DNA from: Actinopolyspora halophila DSM 43834
GTDB taxonomy: Bacteria; Actinomycetota; Actinomycetes; Mycobacteriales; Pseudonocardiaceae
NCBI RefSeq assembly: GCF_000371785.1
Contig: NZ_AQUI01000002.1
Span: 463,817-527,816, forward strand
Direction of reading: 5' to 3'
Length of the DNA stretch: 64,000 nt
Under the pieces are notes generated by a model that was given only the letters and a program-made list of their open reading frames with translations, did no database searches and was not told the DNA's origin. Both the position numbers and the translations under genes were made by a program. Shown piece by piece: positions 1 through 9,285 of the stretch; within the stretch, counting starts at the first letter, position 1; every line of letters begins with the position of its first letter.

Positions 1-72
1 GCGCTGCTCACGGGGCTGCACGATCTGGCCGAGCGCAGTGGTGTTGCTTCCCAGCCGCTCGCCGCGGTGTAG
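1..72 (+). CDS. C-terminal end of an unidentified protein (partial)
   Basis: An open frame enters from the left edge and ends at the TAG at 70-72, leaving 23 residues (ALLTGLHDLAERSGVASQPL then AAV). Too little remains to name a family. In related actinobacteria the neighbour of this helicase is often a TadE/Flp-type secretion cluster, but nothing in these residues proves that here. It converges on the helicase gene, with 141 bp between them. Confidence 0.4.
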   Translation, partial: ALLTGLHDLAERSGVASQPLAAV

Positions 73-213
73 GTCGGGAGAAGTTCGTCGGCTCGGTTCG
101 TGTAGCGCTGGCGGCAGATCGGGGGGCTTCTCGGCGGCCGCGCCGGAGGAAGACCACTGACCGGTGGGCGGGGCGAGCGCACCGGATATCCGACCCGGAC
201 ATCCGGCAGAGCA

Positions 214-2592
214 CTACCCGGTCTGCCGTTCCGAGTCCTCCGATGCTTCGAGCACCAGATCCAACACGGCCACAGCACCCGCCTTGTCCAGCGGCTCGTT
301 GCCGTTGCCGCACTTCGGTGACTGAACGCAGGACGGGCAGCCGGCCGGGCAGTCGCAGGCAACGATCGCCTCCCGCGTGGCGGCCAACCACGGGAACAGC
401 GCGGCGAACCCGCGCTCGGCGAATCCGGCACCACCAGGGTGACCATCGTGCACGAACACCGTCGCCTCCCCGGTGTCCGAGTGCAGCGCGGTGGACACCC
501 CGCCGATGTCCCAACGGTCGCAGGTCGCGAACAGCGGTAGCAGGCCGATCGCCGCGTGCTCGGCAGCGTGTAGCGCACCGGGGATGCGCGCCGGATCCAG
601 CCCGGCGCCCCCCGGTGCGCTACCGGTCAGCAACTCGTCGTCGAGGGTGTACCAGACGGCCACCGTGGTCAGCGTCCGCGCGGGCAGGTCGAGCGGTGTC
701 TGGTCGAGGATCTCGCCGTTCGGCAACCGCCGGAGATATCCGACCACCCGCGAAGTGACCTCCACCTCGCCGAGGTTGATCGACAGCCCCGGGCTCGGTC
801 GACTGTGGTTTCCGGTGCGCAGCACCGCGATGTCGGTTTCCTCGCGTGGGGTGGTGTGCCACTCCGGGGCCTGCTCGTGCACCAGGGCGATTCCCGAGTC
901 CGTGTCCAGCTCGTCGACGACGAAGGACTCCCCCTGGTGCAGATAGACCGCCCCGGGGTGAACGGTTCCGTGCGCGGACTCCGGGTCCACGGTTCCCAGC
1001 AGTCTTCCCGAGTCCCCTTCCACGACGGCCACCTGACTCCCCCCGGAGCCACGCAGTTCCACCTCCTGGTGCGGAAGCTGTCGGGAGGTCCAGTACCAGC
1101 CGTTCGGACGGGCGCGGAGGGCTCCGGCTTCCCGGAGACGCTCCACGGCTTCTGCGGCCACCGCGCTACCGAACTCCTCGAGGGTGTCGCTGCTCAACGG
1201 CAGTTCCGCGGCGGCGCAGGTCAGGTGCGGACGCAGCACGTGGGGATTGTTCGGATCGAGCACCGTGGTCTCCACGGGCCTGTCGAACACGGCCGGTGGG
1301 TGGTGCGCGAGGTAGGTGTCCAGCGGGTCGTCCCTGGCGACGAACACCACCAGCGCGCTTTCCCCGGCACGTCCGGCCCGGCCCGCCTGTTGCCAGAAGG
1401 AGGCGAGCGTGCCCGGATATCCCGCTATTACCACGGCGTCCAGTCCGGATATGTCCACACCGAGTTCGAGGGCGTTGGTGGTGGCCAACGCACGCAGCTC
1501 CCCGGAGACGAGCCTGCGTTCGAGTTCCCTGCGCTGCTCGGGAAGATAGCCGCCCCGGTAGGCGGCGACCCTGTCCACCAGCTCGGGGTCCACCTCGCGC
1601 AGCATTCGTTTGGCTCCGAGCGAGGCCAGTTCCGTACCGCTCCTGGAACGGACGAACGCGAGGCAACGTGCCGACTCGACCACGAGATCGGTGACGATCC
1701 GCGCGGTTTCCGCGCCCGCGGAGCGCCGTACCGGAGCACCGTTCTCACCGGAGATCTCCTCCAGCAGCGGTGGTTCCCACAGCGCGACCGTGCGTCCGCC
1801 CCGCGGGGAACCGTCCTCGGTGATCGCCAGGCAGCGTCGCCCCGTGAGCCGCTCACCCAGCGCCTCCGGCTCGGCGATCGTGGCCGAGGCGAGCACGAAG
1901 ACGGGGGCGGAGCCGTAGTGCTGGGCGATGCGGTGCAGTCTGCGCAGTAGCAGGGCGATGTGTGAGCCGAACACCCCGCGGTAGGTGTGGCACTCGTCGA
2001 TCACGACGTATCTCAGGCTTCGGAAGAACCTCGCCCAGCGGGAGTGCCGCGGCAGGATGCCGTGGTGCAACATGTCCGGGTTGGTGAAGACCCACCTGGC
2101 GTGCGCCCTGGTCCAGTCGCGTTCCGCGTACGGTGTGTCTCCGTCGTGGACGGCGGGGCGGATCCCGGCCAGGTCCAGTTCCCGGACGGAACGGAGCTGG
2201 TCGGCACCCAGTGCCTTGGTGGGGGAGAGGTACAGCGCTGTGGCCCGCGGGTCGGAGTCCAGAGTGGCCAGCACGGGCAGCTGGTACGCGAGGGATTTGC
2301 CCGAGGCGGTTCCGGTGGCGACGACGACGTGATCGCCCGCGTAAGCGGCTTCGGCCGCTTGAGCCTGGTGGGTCCACGGCAGAGTGGTCCCTTGTTCGTG
2401 TAGCGCGTGCAGCACTCGTTCCGGAACCCATTCCGGCCAGTCCTCGTGCCGGGCCTCCCGCCCCGGCAGCTGTTCGACGTGACGCAGCGGGGATTCCTCG
2501 TCCGGTGTTCCGGACAACACTCTTTCGAGTAGTCGTCTGCCGCTCTCCTCCCGGGAACGTTCCGTTCCGGTGCCGGGCTCGATCGGGGTCAC
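214..2592 (-). CDS. DEAD/DEAH-box ATP-dependent helicase with C-terminal DUF1998-type cysteine cluster
   Basis: Superfamily 2 helicase, about 792 residues, similar in layout to mycobacterial Rv3649 and to MrfA/YprA DNA-repair helicases. Visible motifs: Walker A GTASGKS near residues 94-100, Walker B DECH in VVIDECHTYRGVFGSH, motif V region TTNALELGVDISG, and motif VI QQAGRAGR. The C-terminus has a Cys cluster (CDCPAGCPSCVQSPKCGNG) expected to bind metal, as in the DUF1998 domain. I chose the GTG at 2592 because the 34 residues encoded upstream in the same frame are Arg/Ala-rich and unlike family N-termini; an upstream ATG at 2694 is possible. Role (DNA strand separation in repair) is inferred from the family. 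It is divergent from hppA. Confidence 0.85.
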   Translation of the reverse strand: MTPIEPGTGTERSREESGRRLLERVLSGTPDEESPLRHVEQLPGREARHEDWPEWVPERVLHALHEQGTTLPWTHQAQAAEAAYAGDHVVVATGTASGKSLAYQLPVLATLDSDPRATALYLSPTKALGADQLRSVRELDLAGIRPAVHDGDTPYAERDWTRAHARWVFTNPDMLHHGILPRHSRWARFFRSLRYVVIDECHTYRGVFGSHIALLLRRLHRIAQHYGSAPVFVLASATIAEPEALGERLTGRRCLAITEDGSPRGGRTVALWEPPLLEEISGENGAPVRRSAGAETARIVTDLVVESARCLAFVRSRSGTELASLGAKRMLREVDPELVDRVAAYRGGYLPEQRRELERRLVSGELRALATTNALELGVDISGLDAVVIAGYPGTLASFWQQAGRAGRAGESALVVFVARDDPLDTYLAHHPPAVFDRPVETTVLDPNNPHVLRPHLTCAAAELPLSSDTLEEFGSAVAAEAVERLREAGALRARPNGWYWTSRQLPHQEVELRGSGGSQVAVVEGDSGRLLGTVDPESAHGTVHPGAVYLHQGESFVVDELDTDSGIALVHEQAPEWHTTPREETDIAVLRTGNHSRPSPGLSINLGEVEVTSRVVGYLRRLPNGEILDQTPLDLPARTLTTVAVWYTLDDELLTGSAPGGAGLDPARIPGALHAAEHAAIGLLPLFATCDRWDIGGVSTALHSDTGEATVFVHDGHPGGAGFAERGFAALFPWLAATREAIVACDCPAGCPSCVQSPKCGNGNEPLDKAGAVAVLDLVLEASEDSERQTG

Positions 2593-2929
2593 GGGGCGAG
2601 CCTCGCACAGGCGGAAACGGGAGACCGCACGTGTGCCCGCGCGGGCTCGTTGCCGAACCGGACCGAGAGCGCGCCGGGCGAGCGTGGCTCTCAATCGATG
2701 AATTCCCCCCTGAACGGGTGATCACGCGGATGCCTTGATCGATCCACCGTGGAACAATCCGCATCTCGACAGGAGCGAAAGATCACAAAGTGAGCTGTAG
2801 CACGCCATCGCGAATGGGGTATCGGTTCGGCGTCGCCGATGGCCGTGGGACGGCCGTGCGGCGTCACCGGTGCCCGGAACCGGAGGCAGCGGGCTCTCCG
2901 GACACGACCAGCACAACCGAGGAGGACGG
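2593..2929. other. Intergenic region between divergent helicase and hppA
   Basis: A 337-bp gap must hold the promoters of both divergent genes. I could not assign a convincing -35/-10 pair to either. The only clear element is the hppA ribosome binding site GAGGAGG at 2919-2925. Short open frames here are weak and unsupported. Confidence 0.5.
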
Positions 2930-5347
2930 ATGTCCCTGCTCAGCGTTGCCCGGTCCGGTTGGGACGGGAACAGCCGACCGCGACCGGAGCCGCCGGGAGA
3001 CGACGGAACGAGCGTGGACCCCGAGCACGTGACGCACATCGGCCGCCCACTGGCTCAGGAAACACAGCTGCACCAGCTCCGGCTCGACACGGCCGACTAC
3101 ACCATCGTCGGCGTGGTACTGGTGATCGCGCTCGCCGCGCTGGTGTTCGGCTACGTGCTCATCAGGGAGGTCATGGCGGCCGGTGAGGGGTCGACGCGGA
3201 TGCGCGAGATCGCCAGGGCCGTTCAGGAAGGTGCCTCGGCGTACCTCAACAGGCAGTTCCGGACACTGGCCGTTTTCGCCGTGATCGTGTTCCTCCTGCT
3301 TTTCGCGTTGCCAGCGGAAACCGTCGAGCAGCGGATAGGCAGGTCCGTTTTCTTCCTGCTCGGGGCCGCTTTCTCCGCGGCGATCGGTTACCTCGGCATG
3401 TGGCTGTCCACGAGGGCGAACCTGCGCGTGGCCGCGGCGGCGAACGACCCGACCGCGGGCAGGAGCACCGCCATGCGGATCGCGTTCCGCACGGGCGGTG
3501 TGGTCGGCATGACCACGATAGGTCTGGGGTTGTTCGGGGCCGCGCTGGTCGTGCTCGTATACGCGGGACAGGCCCCGCGGGTGTTGGAGGGCTTCGGCTT
3601 CGGCGCGGCACTACTGGCCATGTTCATGCGTGTCGGTGGCGGGATCTTCACCAAAGCCGCCGACGTCGGCGCGGACCTCGTGGGCAAGGTGGAGCACAAC
3701 ATCCCGGAGGACGACCCGCGCAACGCGGCCACCATCGCGGACAACGTGGGGGACAACGTCGGCGACTGCGCCGGGATGGCCGCCGACCTGTTCGAGTCCT
3801 ACGCGGTGACCCTGGTCGCCTCGTTGATCCTGGGAACGGCGGCTTTCGGGACGAAGGGTCTGCTCTTCCCGCTGATCGTGCCCGCCATAGGCGTGATCAC
3901 CGCGGTGCTGGGCGTCTACATGACCAGGGCCCGCAGCGGGGAGAGTGCGCTGACCTCGATCAACCGTTCCTTCTACATCTCGGCGGGCACAGCGGGACTG
4001 GCGTGCGCCGTGGCCGCGCTGATCTATCTGCCCGGCTCGTACGCGGAACTGTCCGGAGTGGCACCCGAGATAGGCGGGTTGCCCGGCAACCCGGCCGTCG
4101 TCGCCCTCGTGTCGGTGCTGATCGGCATCGCCCTGGCCGTGGTGATCCTCAAGCTCACCGGCTACTTCACCTCCACCGAGCGCAAACCGGTGCGCGATGT
4201 CGGCGAGTCCTCCACCACCGGCCCCGCGACGGTCATCCTCACCGGTTTCTCCGTCGGGTTCGAATCGGCCGTCTACACCGTGCTCGTGATCGCGGCCGCC
4301 GTGTTCGGGGCCTTCCTGCTCTCCGGCTCCATCTCGGTGGCCCTGTTCGCGGTGGCGCTGGCCGGGTGTGGATTGCTGACCACCGTCGGCGTGATCGTGG
4401 CGATGGACACCTTCGGTCCCGTCGCGGACAACGCCCAGGGCATAGCCGAGATGTCCGGGGAGTTCGAAGGTGAGGGGGCCGATGTGCTCACCGAGCTCGA
4501 CGCGGTGGGCAACACCACCAAGGCCATAACCAAAGGCATCGCGATCGCCACCGCCGTGCTGGCCGCCACGGCCCTGTTCGGCTCCTACCGGGACGCGATC
4601 GCCACCACCCTGGCCGAGATGGCAACCGAGCTCACGGTGGGCGAGTTCCTGGTCTACGCCCCGAACGTGCTCGTCGGGGTGATCGTCGGGGCGGCCGTGG
4701 TGTTCCTGTTCGCCGGCTTGGCCATCAACGCCGTCTCCAGGGCCGCAGGTGCGGTCGTGTACGAGGTGCGCAGGCAGTTCTCCGCCAAGCCCGGCATCAT
4801 GGACGGATCCGAACGTCCCGAGTACGGGCGGGTGGTCGACATCTGCACCAGGGACTCGCTCCGGGAGCTGGCGACTCCGGGACTGCTCGCGGTGCTCGCC
4901 CCCGTAGCCGTCGGGTTCGGGCTCGGCGTCGGACCGCTGGCCGGTTACCTCGCCGGGGCCATCGCGGTCGGAGCCCTGATGGCGATATTCCTGGCCAACT
5001 CGGGTGGTGCCTGGGACAACTCCAAGAAGCTGGTCGAGGACGGCCACCACGGCGGCAAGGGGTCCCAGGCCCACGAGGCCACCGTCATCGGTGACACCGT
5101 CGGGGATCCGTTCAAGGACACCGCGGGGCCTGCCATCAACCCGCTGCTCAAGGTGATGAACCTGGTTTCGGTGCTGGTCGCCCCGGCCGTGGTCACCGTG
5201 ACGGCGGGAATCAACGCTTCGATCGCCCTGCGGGTGACGATAGCGGCTGTCTGTGTGATCGTGATCGCCTCGGCGGTGATCGTGTCCAAGCGCAGGAGCA
5301 CCGCCATAGCCGGTTCCCCCTCGGGGAACAACGAGTTAGTCGGGTGA
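2930..5347 (+). CDS. hppA: Membrane-bound proton-translocating pyrophosphatase, K+-independent type
   Basis: Hydrolyses pyrophosphate and pumps protons across the cytoplasmic membrane. The 805-residue protein is almost wholly hydrophobic (about 16 membrane segments expected for the family) and shows the diphosphate/Mg2+ site motifs DVGADLVGKVE, DNVGDCAGMAADLFESY, ADNAQGIAEM and GDTVGDPFKDTAGPAINP. In GNTTKAITKG the lysine is residue 531; Lys at this place, instead of Ala, marks the K+-independent subclass. ATG 2930 is preceded by GAGGAGG with 4 nt spacing; an in-frame ATG at 2870 has no such site. A soluble pyrophosphatase (ppa) is also encoded in this window at about 31 kb, so the cell has both forms. 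Confidence 0.96.
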   Translation: MSLLSVARSGWDGNSRPRPEPPGDDGTSVDPEHVTHIGRPLAQETQLHQLRLDTADYTIVGVVLVIALAALVFGYVLIREVMAAGEGSTRMREIARAVQEGASAYLNRQFRTLAVFAVIVFLLLFALPAETVEQRIGRSVFFLLGAAFSAAIGYLGMWLSTRANLRVAAAANDPTAGRSTAMRIAFRTGGVVGMTTIGLGLFGAALVVLVYAGQAPRVLEGFGFGAALLAMFMRVGGGIFTKAADVGADLVGKVEHNIPEDDPRNAATIADNVGDNVGDCAGMAADLFESYAVTLVASLILGTAAFGTKGLLFPLIVPAIGVITAVLGVYMTRARSGESALTSINRSFYISAGTAGLACAVAALIYLPGSYAELSGVAPEIGGLPGNPAVVALVSVLIGIALAVVILKLTGYFTSTERKPVRDVGESSTTGPATVILTGFSVGFESAVYTVLVIAAAVFGAFLLSGSISVALFAVALAGCGLLTTVGVIVAMDTFGPVADNAQGIAEMSGEFEGEGADVLTELDAVGNTTKAITKGIAIATAVLAATALFGSYRDAIATTLAEMATELTVGEFLVYAPNVLVGVIVGAAVVFLFAGLAINAVSRAAGAVVYEVRRQFSAKPGIMDGSERPEYGRVVDICTRDSLRELATPGLLAVLAPVAVGFGLGVGPLAGYLAGAIAVGALMAIFLANSGGAWDNSKKLVEDGHHGGKGSQAHEATVIGDTVGDPFKDTAGPAINPLLKVMNLVSVLVAPAVVTVTAGINASIALRVTIAAVCVIVIASAVIVSKRRSTAIAGSPSGNNELVG

Positions 5348-5419
5348 GGCCCCGGCCGCGCCACGGTCGGACGACACGGACCCTGGTGCCGTTCGAACGG
5401 GAGTTCTACGATCACCGAC

Positions 5420-6004
5420 GTGGGCCAGCTGTCGTTCTTCTCGGCCGAGGCGCGGCCCGCCCGTATCGCCGATCTGGCCGGATTGCTGTGCGGGCCGGGC
5501 CAGGCGACCACCTTCGGCCGCGGAACCGCCGCGCGTCTCTCCGTTGCGGTCGCCGAGCCCTGGAGGGCACGTGCGCTGGTCGCGGTGTGCGCGGAGCGGG
5601 GAGTGACCGCCGAACTGGAGCGCACCGACTTCGGGGAGCCCCTGATCCGCACCGCTTTCCGCGCCGATCTGACCCAGCTGGCGGCGTGCTGGTTACACGG
5701 CGCGGTAAAGTCGGTGCCTAACGGATTCATCCCGGACGGTTGGGCGCTCAGAGTTTGGGCGCTCACCTCGGGCACCCCTACCGCTGGGGGGTATCTTCTC
5801 GGGCTGGATCCGAGCGTGCCGGAAACGCACGGGCCGTTGGCTACATCACTCGGCCGGGCCGGCCTTCCCGCGAGGATGGTTGGCTCAGCGGGGGAAGACC
5901 CCGCTTTGCGGATCGTGGGCAGACGTCGTCTGATGCGGTTGGCCGAGCTCGTCGGGCCGGTGCCTGAGGGCGCCGCTGGGGGAGTGTGGCCGTTCCAGCC
6001 GTGA
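5420..6004 (+). CDS. Conserved actinobacterial protein of unknown function (Rv3647c-like)
   Basis: A 194-residue soluble protein lying between hppA and topA, the place and size of mycobacterial Rv3647c. I see no membrane segment, signal peptide or catalytic motif. The N-terminal half alternates short helices (ARIADLAGLLCGPG, AVAEPWRARALVAVCAERG) with strands, and the middle has an LRVWALTSGTP segment. The GTG at 5420 gives MGQLSFFSAEARPARI; the Shine-Dalgarno is weak (GGGAG about 16 nt upstream). Function unknown; co-location with topA is conserved in related genera, as known from the M. tuberculosis order. Confidence 0.75.
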   Translation: MGQLSFFSAEARPARIADLAGLLCGPGQATTFGRGTAARLSVAVAEPWRARALVAVCAERGVTAELERTDFGEPLIRTAFRADLTQLAACWLHGAVKSVPNGFIPDGWALRVWALTSGTPTAGGYLLGLDPSVPETHGPLATSLGRAGLPARMVGSAGEDPALRIVGRRRLMRLAELVGPVPEGAAGGVWPFQP

Positions 6005-6190
6005 GTCATTCGCCACAGGTCACACCGGTTGTCCCGGAGGAACACCGCCGGGATCGGAGGCGTTTGCCCCGGTGAAACGAGCGGAGCGGGGTCGACGTGT
6101 GTCACGCTGTGCGTTCCCCGGTACGGCGCACCGGGCCGTGCACGGTGCACACTGACGAATCGGACACCTCCAGACGAGAGCAGGGTAGGC

Positions 6191-9100
6191 GTGGCTGGCT
6201 CGACACGGACGAAGAAGGGCAGCGCCGAGGGGCGCGCTTCTCAGACTTCCACCGGGGGCTCCGGCGGTCGGCGGTTGGTGATCGTCGAGTCCCCGGCCAA
6301 GGCGCGCAAGATCGCTTCCTTTCTCGGCTCGGGCTACCAGGTCGAGTCGTCCCGCGGACACATCAGGGACCTGCCGCGCGGAGCGGCGGACATCCCCGCC
6401 GCCTACAAGGGGCATTCGTGGGCCCGTCTCGGTGTGGACGTGGAGAACGACTTCGAACCGCTCTACCTGGTGACCGACGAGAAGCAGGACACGGTCGACG
6501 AGCTGCGGGAGGCACTGTCCGGGGCCGACGAGTTGTACCTGGCCACGGACGGCGACCGCGAGGGCGAGGCCATCGCCTGGCACCTGCTGGAGACGTTGCA
6601 GCCGTCGGTTCCCGTCCGGCGCATGGTCTTCCACGAGATCACCGAGTCGGCGATTCAGGCGGCTGCGGCCAACCCGAGGGAGCTGGACCACGACCTCGTC
6701 GACGCGCAGGAGACCAGGCGCATCCTGGACCGGCTCTACGGCTACGAGGTCAGTCCCGTGCTGTGGAAGAAGGTCATGCCGAAACTCTCGGCGGGCAGGG
6801 TGCAGTCGGTGGCCACCCGGATCGTGGTGCAGCGTGAGCGGGAGCGCATCCGTTTCGTTCCGGCCTCCTACTGGGACATCGCCGCCACGCTGCGCGTTCC
6901 CGAGGACCAGGGGTCCGGTTTCGGTGCGCGCCTGGTCAGCGTCGACGGTGCGAAGCTGGCCACCGGGAGGGACTTCGGCCCGGACGGGCAGCTGACCGGC
7001 GAGGCGCTCGTGCTGGACGAGCAGCGCGCCCGCTCGCTCGCCGCGGGGTTGGACACGGCCGACCTGAACGTGTCCAGCGTCGAGGAGAAGCCCTACACGC
7101 GGAAGCCCTACGCGCCGTTCATGACCTCCACGTTGCAGCAGGAGGCCGGACGCAAGCTGCGTTTCTCGGCGGACCGCACGATGCGCACCGCGCAGCGGTT
7201 GTACGAGAACGGCTACATCACCTACATGCGCACGGACTCCACGACGTTGTCCGAGACGGCGATCAGCGCCGCGCGGCAGCAGGCCGTGGAGCTCTACGGC
7301 GACAGCTACATCTCCGGGCAGGCCCGGCAGTACACGCGCAAGGTCAAGAACGCCCAGGAAGCTCACGAGGCCATCCGCCCGGCGGGGGAGAACTTCCGCA
7401 CCCCGAAGGACGTGGGATCGGAGCTGGACGCCGACGGCTACAAGCTCTACGAGCTGATCTGGCAGCGCACGATCGCCTCCCAGATGGCCGACGCCAAGGG
7501 GACCACGATGTCGGTCCGGGTGTCCGGCACGGCCGAGACCGGGGAGGAGTGCGTTTTCGCCGCCTCGGGCAGGACGATCACCTTCCCCGGATTCCTCAAG
7601 GCCTACGTCGAGTCGGTGGACTCGGAGGCGGGCGGCGTCGCCGACGACGCGGAGTCGCGGCTGCCGCGGCTGGTCGAGGGGCAGCACCTCAGGGCGGGCG
7701 AGCTCGAACCGGACGAGCACTCGACGAACCCACCGGCCCGTTACACCGAGGCCAGCCTGGTCAAGGCGCTCGAGGACCTGGGCATCGGTCGTCCGTCCAC
7801 CTACGCCTCGATCATCAGCACCATCCAGGAACGCGGCTACGTCTGGCGGAAGGGGTCGGCTCTCGTGCCGTCCTGGATCGCATTCGCCGTGATCGGCCTG
7901 CTGGAGCAGCACTTCGGCAGACTGGTCGACTACGACTTCACCGCCGCGTTGGAGGACGAGCTCGACCGCATAGCCGAGGGGGCGCAGCAGCGCACCAGAT
8001 GGCTCCACGGCTTCTACTTCGGCGGTGAGGTGGGGCCGCAGGACTCCATCGGCCGGGCGGGCGGCCTGAAGAAGCTCGTCGGCTCCGGTGTGGAGGACAT
8101 CGACGCCCGCCAGGTCAACTCGATCCCGATGTTCAGCGACGACGAGGGCCGCACGGTGTACGTGCGCGTCGGTCGCTACGGCCCGTACCTGGAACGTCCT
8201 GCGCACGCCACCGAGAACGGCGGCGGGGAGTCGCAGCGCGCCAACCTTCCGGACTCGCTCGCGCCCGACGAGCTGACGCCCCAGATCGCGGAGAAGCTGT
8301 TCGCCACTCCGATGGAGGGGCGCACGCTCGGTACGGATCCGGACAGCGGCAACGAGGTCGTGGCCAAGGACGGTCGGTTCGGGCCCTACGTGACCGAGGT
8401 CCTGCCGGAGGGGACCAAGGGCAAGCCGCGTACCGGCAGCCTGTTCAAGTCCATGTCGTTGGACACCGTCACCCTGGAGGACGCACTGCGGCTGCTGTCG
8501 CTGCCGCGCACGGTCGGCACCGATCCCGACACGGGTGAGGAGATCACCGCCCAGAACGGTCGTTACGGTCCGTACCTCAAGCGGGGGAGTGACTCGCGTT
8601 CCCTGGACAACGAGGAACAGATCTTCACGGTCACCCTGGAGGAGGCCCGCCGGATCTACGAGCAGCCCAAGCAGCGTGCTCGCAGGGCGGCCGCCCCTCC
8701 GCTGCGGGAGTTGGGCGAAGAGCCCGACACCGGCAAGAACCTGATCGTCAAGGACGGTCGGTTCGGGCCCTACGTGACCGACGGGGAGACGAACGCATCG
8801 CTGCGCAAGGGTGACACGGTCGAGGAGCTGAGCAAGGACCGCGCGATCGAGCTGGTCGCCGAGCGGCGGGCCAAGGCCCCGGCCAAGAAGAAGGGGACCA
8901 AGAAGGCGAAGAGTACGAGCTCGGCCGGTGGGGCCAAGAGTGGCGCCAAGGCCAAGGACGGCGGGTCCGCGGACTCGTCGTCCGGGACGAACGGGACCGG
9001 TTCCTCCACGGGCTCGTCCGGGAAGAAGTCGTCCGGCAAGAGTTCTGGGAGTTCCTCCGGGACCAAGAGTTCCACGACCAAGAGCGGCACGTCGAAGAGC

Positions 9101-9208
9101 TCCAGCACCAAGGGCGGCACGTCGAAGAACGGCACGAACGGTGGTTCCACCGCGGGCTCCACCGGCAACGGTGGCAAGCAACGTGCCGCGAGTCGCTCGA
9201 AGAGTTGA
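6191..9208 (+). CDS. topA: DNA topoisomerase I (type IA)
   Basis: Relaxes negatively supercoiled DNA through a 5'-phosphotyrosine intermediate. The 1005-residue protein has a TOPRIM N-terminus (RRLVIVESPAKARKIASFLG and LYLATDGDREGEAIAWHLLE with the acidic metal triad), the catalytic tyrosine motif ENGYITYMRTDS, and then several C-terminal repeats around DGRFGPYV, NGRYGPYL and DGRFGPYV, the zinc-free type found in actinobacteria. The last ~150 residues are a Lys/Ser/Gly/Thr low-complexity tail (KKKGTKKAKST and repeats of KSGTSKSSSTKGGTSK), a basic DNA-binding tail like those of mycobacterial and Streptomyces TopA, though richer in Ser/Gly. GTG 6191 (VAGSTRTKKG) fits family N-termini better than the upstream frame extension. 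Confidence 0.97.
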   Translation: MAGSTRTKKGSAEGRASQTSTGGSGGRRLVIVESPAKARKIASFLGSGYQVESSRGHIRDLPRGAADIPAAYKGHSWARLGVDVENDFEPLYLVTDEKQDTVDELREALSGADELYLATDGDREGEAIAWHLLETLQPSVPVRRMVFHEITESAIQAAAANPRELDHDLVDAQETRRILDRLYGYEVSPVLWKKVMPKLSAGRVQSVATRIVVQRERERIRFVPASYWDIAATLRVPEDQGSGFGARLVSVDGAKLATGRDFGPDGQLTGEALVLDEQRARSLAAGLDTADLNVSSVEEKPYTRKPYAPFMTSTLQQEAGRKLRFSADRTMRTAQRLYENGYITYMRTDSTTLSETAISAARQQAVELYGDSYISGQARQYTRKVKNAQEAHEAIRPAGENFRTPKDVGSELDADGYKLYELIWQRTIASQMADAKGTTMSVRVSGTAETGEECVFAASGRTITFPGFLKAYVESVDSEAGGVADDAESRLPRLVEGQHLRAGELEPDEHSTNPPARYTEASLVKALEDLGIGRPSTYASIISTIQERGYVWRKGSALVPSWIAFAVIGLLEQHFGRLVDYDFTAALEDELDRIAEGAQQRTRWLHGFYFGGEVGPQDSIGRAGGLKKLVGSGVEDIDARQVNSIPMFSDDEGRTVYVRVGRYGPYLERPAHATENGGGESQRANLPDSLAPDELTPQIAEKLFATPMEGRTLGTDPDSGNEVVAKDGRFGPYVTEVLPEGTKGKPRTGSLFKSMSLDTVTLEDALRLLSLPRTVGTDPDTGEEITAQNGRYGPYLKRGSDSRSLDNEEQIFTVTLEEARRIYEQPKQRARRAAAPPLRELGEEPDTGKNLIVKDGRFGPYVTDGETNASLRKGDTVEELSKDRAIELVAERRAKAPAKKKGTKKAKSTSSAGGAKSGAKAKDGGSADSSSGTNGTGSSTGSSGKKSSGKSSGSSSGTKSSTTKSGTSKSSSTKGGTSKNGTNGGSTAGSTGNGGKQRAASRSKS

Positions 9209-9285
9209 CGTCGGGGGCGGGGACGGGATTCGCCGGGGGTTCGTTTCGTCCGGAACGTCGTCGGAGCTGTGGTGAGGTGTCGTGA

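Noticed and set aside
6020..9181. 1053-codon open frame antisense to topA
   Set aside because: High GC makes long antisense frames; topA is certain on the plus strand, and this frame has no recognisable domain or ribosome site.
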